Origin: Limnobaculum parvum
Lineage (GTDB): Bacteria; Pseudomonadota; Gammaproteobacteria; Enterobacterales; Enterobacteriaceae
Reading direction: 5' to 3'
NCBI RefSeq assembly: GCF_003096015.2
Contig: NZ_CP029185.2
Location: 2,824,001-2,888,000 of the forward strand
DNA length: 64,000 bases
The position numbers and the translations under genes are program-made. The number at the start of each line of letters is the position of its first letter. Within the stretch, counting starts at the first letter, position 1. Shown piece by piece: positions 41,726-50,505 of the stretch. The notes beneath the pieces were generated by a model. It searched no databases, was not told where the DNA came from, and saw only the letters and a program-made list of their open reading frames with translations.

Positions 41726-43315
41726 TTAATGCTCACGCGTTTTACGGAATAGAATGTCCGGATAACGCTCTTGAGTCAGATTAAGGTTAACCATCGTTGG
41801 CGCAATATAGCTTAGGTTCTCGCCACCATCTAATGCTACATTCAGCTCGTTCTTGCGTTTAAACTCTTCCAACTTTTTCGCATCGCTACATTCAATCCAG
41901 CGGGCGGTAGAAACGTTCACTGATTCATAAATCGCTTCTACGTTATATTCACTCTTCAGGCGAGCTACCACCACATCAAACTGTAGCACCCCAACCGCGC
42001 CCACAATCAGATCGTTGTTAGCAATTGGTCGGAAGACCTGAACCGCACCCTCTTCAGAAAGCTGTACCAGCCCTTTCAGCAACTGCTTCTGCTTCAGTGG
42101 ATCTTTCAGGCGAATGCGGCGGAACAGTTCAGGAGCGAAGTTTGGAATACCGGTGAATTTCATCTCTTCACCCTGAGTGAAGGTATCACCAATTTGAATG
42201 GTACCGTGGTTATGCAGGCCGATAATATCTCCTGGATAAGCCTCTTCCACATGGGAACGGTCACCGGCCATGAAAGTCAGCGCATCAGAGATAATCACAT
42301 CTTTGCCCAAGCGAACCTGACGCAGTTTCATGCCTTTTTCATAGGTTCCTGACACCACACGCATAAAAGCCACGCGGTCACGGTGTTTCGGGTCCATGTT
42401 GGCCTGAATCTTAAAGACGAAACCAGAAAACTTCTCTTCCACCGCCGAGACTTCACGCACATCAGTTTTACGCGGCATAGGGGCTGGAGCCCAATCAACC
42501 AAACCATCCAGCATGTGGTCCACGCCAAAGTTACCCAAGGCGGTACCAAAGAATACGGGGGTCAGTTCACCCGCCAAGAAAGAATCCAGCTCAAACTCGT
42601 GAGAAGCACCTTGCACCAGCTCCAGCTCTTCACGCAGTTGCGCGGCTAAATCCTCACCCACGGCAGAATCCAGTTCCGGATTATTGAGCCCTTTTACAAT
42701 ACGGACTTCTTGAATGATATGGCCTTTACCGCTTTGATACAGATAGGTTTCATCTTTATATAAGTGATAAACCCCTTTAAATAACTTACCGCAGCCAATT
42801 GGCCAGGTGATCGGTGAACACATAATTTTCAGTTCACTCTCTACCTCATCCAACAGCTCCATCGGATCGCGGATATCCCGGTCCAGCTTGTTCATAAAGG
42901 TCAAAATTGGCGTATCGCGCAGGCGAGTAACTTCCATTAGCTTACGGGTACGATCTTCTACACCTTTTGCCGCATCGATAACCATCAGGCAGCAGTCAAC
43001 GGCGGTTAATGTACGATAAGTATCTTCAGAGAAATCCTCATGTCCTGGGGTATCTAACAGATTGACCAGACACTCTTTATAGGGAAATTGCATCACAGAG
43101 GTCGTAATCGAAATACCACGCTGCTTTTCCATCTCCATCCAGTCGGACTTGGCGTGTTGGTTAGAACCGCGCCCTTTTACCGTACCGGCAGTCTGAATCG
43201 CCTGTCCAAATAACAGGACTTTTTCAGTGATGGTTGTTTTACCCGCATCGGGGTGAGAAATAATCGCAAACGTGCGTCGGCACGCTATTTCTGCAGCTCT
43301 TGACGTATCTTTCAT
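41726..43315 (-). CDS. prfC: Peptide chain release factor 3
   Basis: A 529-residue translational GTPase, the same length as E. coli RF3. It removes RF1/RF2 from the ribosome after peptide release. The G domain motifs are AIISHPDAGKTTITEK, the RGISITTSV switch, LLDTPGHEDFSEDTYR and FMNKLDRDIRDP. Domains II and III are intact to the C-terminal FRKTREH. The first 10 residues (MKDTSRAAEI) differ from E. coli. Confidence 0.97.
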   Translation of the reverse strand: MKDTSRAAEIACRRTFAIISHPDAGKTTITEKVLLFGQAIQTAGTVKGRGSNQHAKSDWMEMEKQRGISITTSVMQFPYKECLVNLLDTPGHEDFSEDTYRTLTAVDCCLMVIDAAKGVEDRTRKLMEVTRLRDTPILTFMNKLDRDIRDPMELLDEVESELKIMCSPITWPIGCGKLFKGVYHLYKDETYLYQSGKGHIIQEVRIVKGLNNPELDSAVGEDLAAQLREELELVQGASHEFELDSFLAGELTPVFFGTALGNFGVDHMLDGLVDWAPAPMPRKTDVREVSAVEEKFSGFVFKIQANMDPKHRDRVAFMRVVSGTYEKGMKLRQVRLGKDVIISDALTFMAGDRSHVEEAYPGDIIGLHNHGTIQIGDTFTQGEEMKFTGIPNFAPELFRRIRLKDPLKQKQLLKGLVQLSEEGAVQVFRPIANNDLIVGAVGVLQFDVVVARLKSEYNVEAIYESVNVSTARWIECSDAKKLEEFKRKNELNVALDGGENLSYIAPTMVNLNLTQERYPDILFRKTREH

Positions 43316-43684
43316 CAGGGATTCTCTGGAAACTCTCAGGGAGCAAAAAAAGGGAATTATCGTTAATTGGCGGGAATTTTACACACATAGACCGAGAAAG
43401 GATAGGTTCCTCTCTGATTAGTCCGCGATTAGAACAAACAACACGCTTGAGTCAATGATGCGACTCCCATTCCTGACCGTAACAACGCATGCATCCTATG
43501 ACGCCTTGTCAGAAAATGATAACTCTCCGTTAAGTAATGAAAACATTCGCTATCATGTTATTTAATTACTATATTAATAAACGAATCTGATCGTCTCAGA
43601 ATGTTAAATATACAACTGAGATGCAACGCTATTATTAATAACGCTTTTCACAAAAAAATCATCAACCACTAAGGAGTAGAAAGG
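43316..43684. other. prfC to BON-lipoprotein intergenic region
   Basis: A 370-base AT-rich spacer between divergent genes. Promoters for both must lie here, but none stood out and no small gene or RNA was recognised. Confidence 0.4.
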
Positions 43685-43999
43685 ATGAAGATTGCAAAGT
43701 CACTTGCAGCCCTGTTGGGGGCCATTATTATGACCATCGCAGTTGCCGGTTGTTCACCTACGGCTAAAACAGAAGGTACCGGTGGATATATTGATGACTC
43801 CGTGGTTACCACTAAAGTAAAAGCCGCACTTTTAGGTGAAAAAACCATTCACTCTACCCAAATTACCGTCACCACATTTAAAGGAAAGGTACAGCTAAGC
43901 GGTTTTGTACGTTCGAAAGATGAATCCAACGCCGCTGAAGACGTGGCTAAAACCGTCGTTGGCGTACGTTCGGTAGAGAACTCGCTACTGGTAAAATAG
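43685..43999 (+). CDS. BON-domain lipoprotein
   Basis: A 104-residue protein. Signal peptide with lipobox VAGC (Cys about residue 23), so a lipoprotein, then a single BON domain (DDSVVTTKVKAALLGEKTIHST..VQLSGFV..VVGVRSVENSLLVK). BON domains are thought to bind membranes or phospholipids. It is a one-domain relative of OsmY, 2.5 kb away on the other side of prfC. A ribosome site (AAGGAG) precedes the start, and a hairpin terminator follows. Confidence 0.85.
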   Translation: MKIAKSLAALLGAIIMTIAVAGCSPTAKTEGTGGYIDDSVVTTKVKAALLGEKTIHSTQITVTTFKGKVQLSGFVRSKDESNAAEDVAKTVVGVRSVENSLLVK

Positions 44000-44025
44000 T
44001 TTAGCGTTCAGAGAATAAACAGAAA

Positions 44026-44059
44026 AAAGCGCGGACGGCTATCACCCAACCCGCGCTTT
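44026..44059. terminator. Terminator between the BON-lipoprotein gene and rimI
   Basis: AAAGCGCGG, a 15-base loop, then CCGCGCTTT followed by AAATTTTT; A and T tracts flank the stem so it can serve both convergent genes. Confidence 0.78.
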
Positions 44060-44082
44060 AAATTTTTATCAATGGCTGATGG

Positions 44083-44523
44083 CTACAACGTTAGCGCCAT
44101 AATCACGGCATCTTCTCGTCCATCTGCTGCCGGGTAATAACCTTTTCTGATCGTCACTTCATTAAAATCAAAAGCACGATACAACTCAATGGCGGCCAGA
44201 TTGGAGGCCCGAACCTCCAGCCACAGCGTCATGACGTCCCGTTGAATTAACTCGTCGATCAGGTATTGCAGCAGTTCTCGCCCTAAACCACGACGCTGAA
44301 AATCCGGATGAACCGCAATATTGAATAATGTCGCTTCATCAAGCACCACTTGGGTGATGGCAAAAGCAGCAATAGTGTTATCAATGCTCAATGTTAGATT
44401 CAGGTAGCGATCACCCTGATTACTGTTTAGCGTCTGTTCTGTCCAGGGAAATGCATGACTTGCCTGTTCAATTTGCCAGACTGCCGATAAATCATCCGGC
44501 TTGAGGAAGGAAATGGTATTCAT
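44083..44523 (-). CDS. rimI: Ribosomal protein S18 alanine N-acetyltransferase
   Basis: A 146-residue GNAT acetyltransferase that acetylates the N-terminal alanine of ribosomal protein S18. The acetyl-CoA loop is in HPDFQRRGLGRELLQYLIDEL and the C-terminal GFNEVTIRKGYY-like segment (FDFNEVTIRKGYYPAADGREDAVIM) is typical. Its start lies inside the holD frame (32-base overlap), as in the E. coli holD-rimI operon. Confidence 0.95.
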   Translation of the reverse strand: MNTISFLKPDDLSAVWQIEQASHAFPWTEQTLNSNQGDRYLNLTLSIDNTIAAFAITQVVLDEATLFNIAVHPDFQRRGLGRELLQYLIDELIQRDVMTLWLEVRASNLAAIELYRAFDFNEVTIRKGYYPAADGREDAVIMALTL

Positions 44524-44923
44524 CGCGACAAATCTGCTGCCATAAGGTACGTTTTGCTTCAGGATTAGCCGCCAGTTCAGGCAGCGTTGGCGTGCTTAAT
44601 ACAGGTAACTCAGCCAGTACAGCCGGTAAATCGGGGAATTGCTCTAGCCCCATCAACCAGAATACACAGCGGGTATCTTCCGGCACCATCATGGCCTGTT
44701 CGGGAGTCAGGCAATATACCTGTTCTACCGAAAGGAACATGGCGCGCAAAATATCTTGCATCAACGGTGAAGAAAGCGGAGGTAGCAGTTCTGCCAATAA
44801 AATCACTTTAAGGTTAACCGGCAAAACCATGGCAACTTCCCCCTGCAACGCAGCCGGACGCCTCAGTTGATACTGCCTGATGCCCATTTGTTCCAGTTGC
44901 CAGTCACGCCGTGATGTCGTCAT
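44492..44923 (-). CDS. holD: DNA polymerase III psi subunit
   Basis: A 143-residue clamp-loader subunit that, with chi (HolC), links the polymerase III clamp loader to single-strand binding protein. The N-terminal MTTSRRDWQLEQMGIRQYQLRRPAALQGE matches the chi-binding tail of E. coli HolD (DWQLQQLGITQWSLRRPGALQGE). Length is near the E. coli protein (137). Overlaps rimI downstream. Confidence 0.93.
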   Translation of the reverse strand: MTTSRRDWQLEQMGIRQYQLRRPAALQGEVAMVLPVNLKVILLAELLPPLSSPLMQDILRAMFLSVEQVYCLTPEQAMMVPEDTRCVFWLMGLEQFPDLPAVLAELPVLSTPTLPELAANPEAKRTLWQQICRDEYHFLPQAG

Positions 44924-45076
44924 GATTACCCACTACTCGCTATCAATTTCATAATTAAGCTGCGCTATGCTAGCAAACCCATCGAATAACCGCCAATAAA
45001 GCTCTATAATTCGGCGCAAATACCATTTGAGGCATTTCCATAACTGATTCACCCGCCTGCCTCACAGGAGAATACT

Positions 45077-46132
45077 ATGTCCGTTTTTTGCCCGGCCAGT
45101 GAAGTGATGCTGCGCCATGCCGATGAATTTACCGAGCGCCGCGTACTGTTTGCCGGCGATCTGCAAGACGATCTTCCCTGCCAGTTTGAAGCGAGAGAAG
45201 TTCGGGTTCACTGTTCTCAGTATCACCACTGGCGTCAACTCGCTCGTACTCTGGGGGAAAAAGCCCAGTTTAGTTTACTGCCACCGCCGGAACTGATTGA
45301 TGGTTGCGACACGCTGATTTTCTACTGGCCAAAAAGTAAGCAGGAAGCCCAGTTTCAATTAAATGCCCTGCTCAATCAGTTACCCATTGGTACCGACCTG
45401 TTCATCGTCGGAGAAAACCGCAGCGGCGTACGCAGTGCAGAAACCCTGCTGGCAGATTTTGGCCCCATCGCCAAAATGGACAGCGCTCGTCGCTGCAGCC
45501 TCTATCACTTCCGTTCAGAGCGTCAGGCACAATTTGATGTATCTCAATGGTGGGATGAGTATCAGGTTGATGATGTGATAGTCAAAACCTTGCCAGGCGT
45601 ATTCAGCCGTGATGGGTTTGATGTGGGTAGTCAATTGCTCCTTTCTGCGTTGGAAAATGTAAAAGGCAAAGTGCTGGACGTAGGCAGCGGTGCAGGTGTG
45701 CTATCGGCGATTCTTGCCCATGAAAACCCGGGCCTGAATCTGACCCTAAGCGATGTTAACGCAGCCGCACTCGAATCCAGTAAAGCCACTATCAGCGCGA
45801 ATGTGTTACAGGCAAAAGTGATTGCCAGCGATGTATTCTCTGATATTGAAGGTCGTTTTGACTTTATTATTTCCAATCCGCCGTTTCATGATGGCTTACA
45901 AACCAATCTGACCGCGGCTGAATCCCTGATCCGTGGTGCGACAAAACATCTACAATTAGGTGGGCGTTTGTGCATTGTTGCTAATGCCTTCCTGCCTTAT
46001 CCCGATCTTCTAGATGCGACCTTTGGCAGTCATGAAGTGTTGGCACAAACCGGTCGTTTCAAAGTCTATCAGTCCATATTAGGCCGTCCGTCAGCAGCAC
46101 CGAAAGATAAAAAAGCAACAAAGAAACGATAA
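45077..46132 (+). CDS. rsmC: 16S rRNA m2G1207 methyltransferase RsmC
   Basis: A 351-residue enzyme that methylates G1207 of 16S rRNA. The N-terminal half is a degenerate methyltransferase-like domain. The C-terminal half has the active SAM fold (VLDVGSGAGVLSAILA near residue 200) and the NPPFHDG motif for base methylation. Divergent from holD-rimI, as in E. coli. Slightly longer than E. coli RsmC (343), with a lysine-rich tail. Confidence 0.95.
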   Translation: MSVFCPASEVMLRHADEFTERRVLFAGDLQDDLPCQFEAREVRVHCSQYHHWRQLARTLGEKAQFSLLPPPELIDGCDTLIFYWPKSKQEAQFQLNALLNQLPIGTDLFIVGENRSGVRSAETLLADFGPIAKMDSARRCSLYHFRSERQAQFDVSQWWDEYQVDDVIVKTLPGVFSRDGFDVGSQLLLSALENVKGKVLDVGSGAGVLSAILAHENPGLNLTLSDVNAAALESSKATISANVLQAKVIASDVFSDIEGRFDFIISNPPFHDGLQTNLTAAESLIRGATKHLQLGGRLCIVANAFLPYPDLLDATFGSHEVLAQTGRFKVYQSILGRPSAAPKDKKATKKR

Positions 46133-46284
46133 ACAATCGATCCCTTAAGCTATATACTTAAGGGATCCCTATCGCATCATTAATTCGAACCTTTTCCCCC
46201 TGAATCTGGCTTTATACCCACTGCTCGTCACTGTTGTCGCCAGATTGCGGGATACAATTAACCCTCCGCTAAACGGGGCACGTT

Positions 46285-47280
46285 ATGATTCGATTTGCTG
46301 TTATTGGTACCAACTGGATTACCCAACGTTTTATTGACGCTGCACATGCTACCGGAAAGCTGAAACTCACTGCGGTGTACTCCCGCAGTCTAGAAAGCGC
46401 CCGCGGTTTCGCAGACCCTAATAAGGTAACGCTGCTGTTTGACGATCTTCAGGCGTTGGCTGAAAGCCAAGAGATTGATGCGGTATATATTGCCAGCCCG
46501 AACTCATTCCACTATTCACAAGCGTTGTTGATGCTACAGCACCACAAGCATGTGATATGTGAAAAGCCTCTGGCTTCACACATTCAGGAAGTAGAAAGCT
46601 TGATCGCCTGTGCTAAGAAGCATCAGGTCGTGTTGTTTGAAGGATTTAAAACCGCTTGGTTACCTAACTTTATCCTGTTGCAACAGATGCTGCTGCGTAT
46701 CGGTAAAGTGCGTAAAGCATTTATTAACTACTGTCAGTACTCTTCACGCTATCAACGTTATCTCGACGGTGAAAACCCGAATACCTTTAATCCCACTTTC
46801 TCTAACGGCTCAATCATGGATATCGGCTACTACTGTTTGGCCAGCGCCATTAGCCTATTTGGAGAACCTAAAGGGTTAGACGCCAGCGCAGGGCTACTGG
46901 ACTCTGGCGTTGATGGACACGGCACGGTTTGGATGAACTATGGCAATTTTGATGTAGTTCTGTTTCATTCCAAGGTCAGTAATTCTGATATTCCCAGTGA
47001 AATTCAGGGTGAAGAAGGAACGCTGGTGATCGAGAAAATATCCGAGTGCCATAAGATTACCTTTACCCCACGGGGCGGCCAGCCACAGGATATCTCGCTG
47101 CCACAGCATGAAAACACCATGTTCTATGAAGCAAATGTATTTGCCGAGCTAATTGAACAACAGAGTATTGACCACGCAGGTATTCCCGTCTCGCGCAGTA
47201 CATCCCGAATATTGACTGAGATACGCGCACTTACCGGCGTGAAATTTCCTGCCGACACCCCGTCAGGGCTGTCTCATTGA
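46285..47280 (+). CDS. Gfo/Idh/MocA family oxidoreductase (YgjR-like)
   Basis: A 331-residue NAD(P)-dependent oxidoreductase of the Gfo/Idh/MocA family. N-terminal Rossmann fold (FAVIGTNWITQRFIDAA), AVYIASPNSFHYSQA and the EKPLA motif (HVICEKPLAS near residue 95) are clear. The YCQYSSRYQRYLDGENPNTF segment resembles E. coli YgjR. The substrate is unknown. It stands alone, convergent with ridA, and ends in a strong hairpin. Confidence 0.85.
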   Translation: MIRFAVIGTNWITQRFIDAAHATGKLKLTAVYSRSLESARGFADPNKVTLLFDDLQALAESQEIDAVYIASPNSFHYSQALLMLQHHKHVICEKPLASHIQEVESLIACAKKHQVVLFEGFKTAWLPNFILLQQMLLRIGKVRKAFINYCQYSSRYQRYLDGENPNTFNPTFSNGSIMDIGYYCLASAISLFGEPKGLDASAGLLDSGVDGHGTVWMNYGNFDVVLFHSKVSNSDIPSEIQGEEGTLVIEKISECHKITFTPRGGQPQDISLPQHENTMFYEANVFAELIEQQSIDHAGIPVSRSTSRILTEIRALTGVKFPADTPSGLSH

Positions 47281-47303
47281 GGGAAGATTGATAGCGGAAT
47301 TTA

Positions 47304-47341
47304 AACCGGTAGGATTCTGATAGTAAAAGAATCTTACCGGT
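47304..47341. terminator. Hairpin between the oxidoreductase gene and ridA
   Basis: ACCGGTAGGATTCT pairs with AGAATCTTACCGGT (one G-U) around a 10-base loop, between two convergent genes. There is no long T run, so termination efficiency is uncertain. Confidence 0.6.
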
Positions 47342-47360
47342 GAGGCATTATCCGTAAGTA

Positions 47361-47750
47361 TTAACGACGAACCGCAATAACTTCGATTTCTATTTTTGCA
47401 TCTTTGGGTAAACGGGCCACTTCCACACAAGAACGCGCCGGAAATGACGGTGCATGGTTCTCAGTAAAGAAGGCCTCATATGCCGCATTAACCGTGCCGA
47501 AGTCATTTAAATCTTTAACGAATACCGTGGTTTTTACAATATCAGCTACTTTCAGGCCGGCGGCTTCCACAATCGCTTTCACATTCTCTAAAGACTGACG
47601 AGCCTGAGCCGCTACATCCTCAGGAAATACACCTGTTTTAGGATCGATTGGAAGCTGACCAGATGTGATAATCATACTGCCCAGATCTACGCCCTGTACG
47701 TACGGACCAATTGCCGCTGGTGCTTTGTCAGTATTAATAATGTGGGACAT
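47361..47750 (-). CDS. ridA: 2-iminobutanoate/2-iminopropanoate deaminase RidA
   Basis: A 129-residue trimeric enzyme of the YjgF/YER057c/UK114 family. It hydrolyses reactive enamines and imines released by PLP enzymes such as threonine dehydratase. Family features: AAIGPYVQGVDLGSMIITSGQLPIDPKTG and the C-terminal arginine segment FPARSCVEVARLPKDAKIEIEVIA (the conserved R105 type residue). The pyrBI genes that precede ridA in E. coli are not seen here. Confidence 0.95.
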   Translation of the reverse strand: MSHIINTDKAPAAIGPYVQGVDLGSMIITSGQLPIDPKTGVFPEDVAAQARQSLENVKAIVEAAGLKVADIVKTTVFVKDLNDFGTVNAAYEAFFTENHAPSFPARSCVEVARLPKDAKIEIEVIAVRR

Positions 47751-47995
47751 GGATTCTCCTTAGTTTATAAGTGTCGTTTTTGTCATGTTGAGATCAATTA
47801 CGCCAGTCATTATAAGGCGCTGACAGAAAGATGCACCATAAGCCGCTAAACAAAGAAAGTAAATCCAATAATTCTTAACTATTCAATACGTCATTCTAAT
47901 GTGGTGATGGTCGACTATTGATAATAAAATACTTTGCCTATTTTCCTGATGTAATAGAATATGAAACATGATTTCATTTTGAATAAGGAGTAAAC

Positions 47996-48460
47996 ATGAT
48001 CGCCGGAAATATCCACCACTTAGAGCTTGTCCCTTACCTTCCAGCCAAGCTAAAACAGGCTATCGAATACATTAAAAGCAACATCACTAACGATACGCCA
48101 TTAGGTAAGCATGATATTGATGGTAATAATGTGTTTGTACTGATTTCCAACGATAGCACCGATGAGTTGCAAAACCGCCGCGCTGAGTATCATGAACGCT
48201 ACCTAGATATTCAGATCGTACTAAAAGGTGAAGAAGGTATGGTATTCAGTAACCTACCGGCTGGTACGCCTACCGATAATTGGCTAGCAGATAAAGACAT
48301 CGCCTTTTTACCTTCTGGCAAACAAGAAAGACAAATGATTATGCAAGAAGGCGACTTCGTGGTTTTCTACCCTGGCGAAGTACACAAACCCCTGTGCGCC
48401 GTTGGCAAACCTGCTCACGTACGTAAGGCTGTGGTTAAAATGTTGGTGAGCGCGCTGTAA
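47996..48460 (+). CDS. tabA: YhcH/YjgK/YiaL family protein TabA
   Basis: A 154-residue cupin-like protein of the DUF386 family, closest to E. coli TabA (YjgK, 150 residues), a factor linked to biofilm and toxin-antitoxin effects. GKHDIDGNNVFVLIS, RRAEYHERYLDIQIVLKGEEGM and DFVVFYPGEVHKPLCAVG carry the conserved histidines and glutamates of the metal site. As in E. coli it lies beside the ornithine carbamoyltransferase gene. Preceded by AAGGAG. Confidence 0.92.
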   Translation: MIAGNIHHLELVPYLPAKLKQAIEYIKSNITNDTPLGKHDIDGNNVFVLISNDSTDELQNRRAEYHERYLDIQIVLKGEEGMVFSNLPAGTPTDNWLADKDIAFLPSGKQERQMIMQEGDFVVFYPGEVHKPLCAVGKPAHVRKAVVKMLVSAL

Positions 48461-48563
48461 AGCCATAAATACAAAACCGCCCTGTTTGGTTGCCGATTGG
48501 CATAAGATGGGGTGATTTTAATTTTTGGTACCGCTTTTCGCCCTTATCCCTTGATCTATTTGT

Positions 48564-48775
48564 TGAGCACTGGAATTCAGCCGACAACTGAGTGAGGGAG
48601 CACGACCAACATGAATATTGGTCGTGGCGCTGCTTCGCCGGGAGCGAATCAGCGCCGGTGCGTAAACCCGAACGAAGGCGGAGGGTAGTCGCCACAGGCG
48701 ACCTGAATTCGGGTGCGAAAGCGCGGGATTGTTAAGGGAGTTCGCCAACCCACTTAACTCGGCCACTTGCACGAT
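48564..48775. repeat. About 210-base structured repeat, copy B
   Basis: Second copy of the element at 37088, in the same orientation. The same stems are formed with different bases: ACGACCAA with TTGGTCGT (48602-48625), GGCGCTG with CAGCGCC, CCCGAA with TTCGGG, GTCGCC with GGCGAC, and TTAAG with CTTAA around a conserved TTCGCC. It lies between the convergent tabA and argF genes. No shared protein frame with copy A. Confidence 0.75.
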
Positions 48776-48849
48776 AGACAATTTAGACTCTGCACTATTT
48801 AGTGGACGAAACCAGCTCCCAACTAAATTTTTACCTGTTCGACAAAAAA

Positions 48850-49860
48850 TTAATATGAGTGTACCAACGTCGCCACCATCACCGCCTTGATAGTATGCAT
48901 CCGGTTCTCCGCCTGATCGAACACCACACTGTGGACTGATTCGAATACGTCATCAGTCACTTCCATACCGCCATGTAATCCATATTGTTCCGCCATCTGT
49001 TTGCCCATTACGGTTTGATCGTCATGGAACGCTGGCAGGCAGTGCAGAAACTTCACCTGTGGATTATGAGTTAGCTCAATCATAGCTTGATTAACCTGAT
49101 AAGGTTTGAGTAAAGCAATACGCTCTTTCCATACCTCTTTTGGCTCTCCCATCGACACCCAAACATCGGTATACAGGTAATCAACCCCTTCAACGCCCTG
49201 AGCAACACTTTCCGTCAGCGTAATGCGGGCACCGGTCTTTTTAGCAATCGCCTGACAGCTTTCGACTAAAGACTCCTGCGGCCAGCAGGCTTTTGGTGCG
49301 ACCAGCCGAATATCCATCCCCATCAGGGCCGCCCCTTCCAGCAATGAATTTCCCATATTGTTGCGGGCATCCCCCAAATAGGCGAACTTAACCTGAGACA
49401 GGGATTTTTGCGGCGAATGCTCCTGCATGGTCAACAGGTCAGCCAAAATCTGAGTTGGATGAAACTCATCCGTCAGGCCATTCCATACCGGAACGCCAGA
49501 AAATTCCGCCAGCGTTTCAACAATCTTCTGACCAAAACCACGATACTGAATACCATCATACATACGGCCCAATACCCGGGCTGTGTCTTTTATTGATTCT
49601 TTATGTCCAATCTGACTACCGCTCGGACCAAGATAAGTCACTCTGGCACCCTGATCGAAGGCCGCCACTTCAAAAGCACAACGGGTACGGGTGGAATCCT
49701 TCTCAAAGATTAACGCAATGTTCTTACCGCTCAACAGCGGCTGCTCTGCGCCACTTTTTTTATCTTTTTTTAGTTTGGCAGATAAAGCCAGCAATGCGGC
49801 AATTTCATTTGGACTAAAATCAAGTAACCGGAGTAGATGACGCTGATAAAACTGAGGCAT
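48850..49860 (-). CDS. argF: Ornithine carbamoyltransferase
   Basis: A 336-residue enzyme of arginine synthesis (ornithine + carbamoyl phosphate to citrulline). The carbamoyl-phosphate motif FEKDSTRTRCAFE (near residue 55), the ornithine loop and the catalytic HCLPAFHD are intact. E. coli has two copies (argI, argF); from its place beside tabA and rraB this is the argI-position copy. Two tandem ARG boxes lie in its promoter, so ArgR repression is expected. Confidence 0.95.
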   Translation of the reverse strand: MPQFYQRHLLRLLDFSPNEIAALLALSAKLKKDKKSGAEQPLLSGKNIALIFEKDSTRTRCAFEVAAFDQGARVTYLGPSGSQIGHKESIKDTARVLGRMYDGIQYRGFGQKIVETLAEFSGVPVWNGLTDEFHPTQILADLLTMQEHSPQKSLSQVKFAYLGDARNNMGNSLLEGAALMGMDIRLVAPKACWPQESLVESCQAIAKKTGARITLTESVAQGVEGVDYLYTDVWVSMGEPKEVWKERIALLKPYQVNQAMIELTHNPQVKFLHCLPAFHDDQTVMGKQMAEQYGLHGGMEVTDDVFESVHSVVFDQAENRMHTIKAVMVATLVHSY

Positions 49861-49901
49861 TAGACTGTCTCCCTGAGCATAAATGGAAAGTATCGCAATA
49901 A

Positions 49902-49940
49902 ATTGAATTAAAAATCAATTTATATGAATTAATATTCACA
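49902..49940. promoter_or_regulatory. Tandem ARG boxes upstream of argF
   Basis: ATTGAATTAAAAATCAAT (49902-49919) and TATGAATTAATATTCACA (49923-49940) are two 18-base ARG boxes with the standard 3-base spacer. The second is nearly perfect. Target of the arginine repressor ArgR. Confidence 0.85.
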
Positions 49941-50039
49941 ATCAACCCGATAATACAGAAAACTTTCTCTTTCCTGTGGAGCTACCGGTTGCACTATGTG
50001 AGAATACCGTTAACTGACTATCCTAATAGGAAAAATATC

Positions 50040-50480
50040 ATGGCTAATGACGAACTAAGTATCCTGCTGGAAGAACAACGCGAAGAAACCCGCCTGATTA
50101 TTGAAGAATTACTGGAAGATGGCAGCGACCCTGATGCGCTGTACGCCATCGAACATCACCTCTCTGCGGAAGATTTCGACACGCTGGAAAAAGCAGCGGT
50201 AGAAGCTTTCAAACTCGGCTATGAAGTCACCGAGCCGGAAGAATTAGAAGTAGAAGATGGCTTAGTTGTTCTTTGTTGTGACGTGGTCAGCGAAGTTTCC
50301 CTCAATGCTGAGATCATTGATAAACAAGTTGAACAACTGATCAAACTGGCGGATCGCTTCGACATCAATTACGACGGTTGGGGCACCTATTTTGAAGATC
50401 CTAACGGTAATGACGATGATGAGGACGATGACGGCGAATATCCTATGGATGATGAGGATGACACCGGAACGCGTCATTAA
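50040..50480 (+). CDS. rraB: Ribonuclease E inhibitor RraB
   Basis: A 146-residue very acidic protein that binds and inhibits RNase E. The N-terminal LLEEQREETRLIIEELLEDGSDPDALYAIEHHL and WGTYFEDPNG are conserved. The last 25 residues are almost all Asp and Glu. The start MANDELS at 50040 is preferred to a longer frame from 49989. Position next to argF/argI is as in E. coli. Confidence 0.95.
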   Translation: MANDELSILLEEQREETRLIIEELLEDGSDPDALYAIEHHLSAEDFDTLEKAAVEAFKLGYEVTEPEELEVEDGLVVLCCDVVSEVSLNAEIIDKQVEQLIKLADRFDINYDGWGTYFEDPNGNDDDEDDDGEYPMDDEDDTGTRH

Positions 50481-50505
50481 TTTTCACTAACCTGAGGTTG
50501 ATTGC

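Noticed and set aside
48435..48781. Overlapping minus-strand open frames in structured repeat B
   Set aside because: No homology, no ribosome site, and the frames do not match those in copy A.
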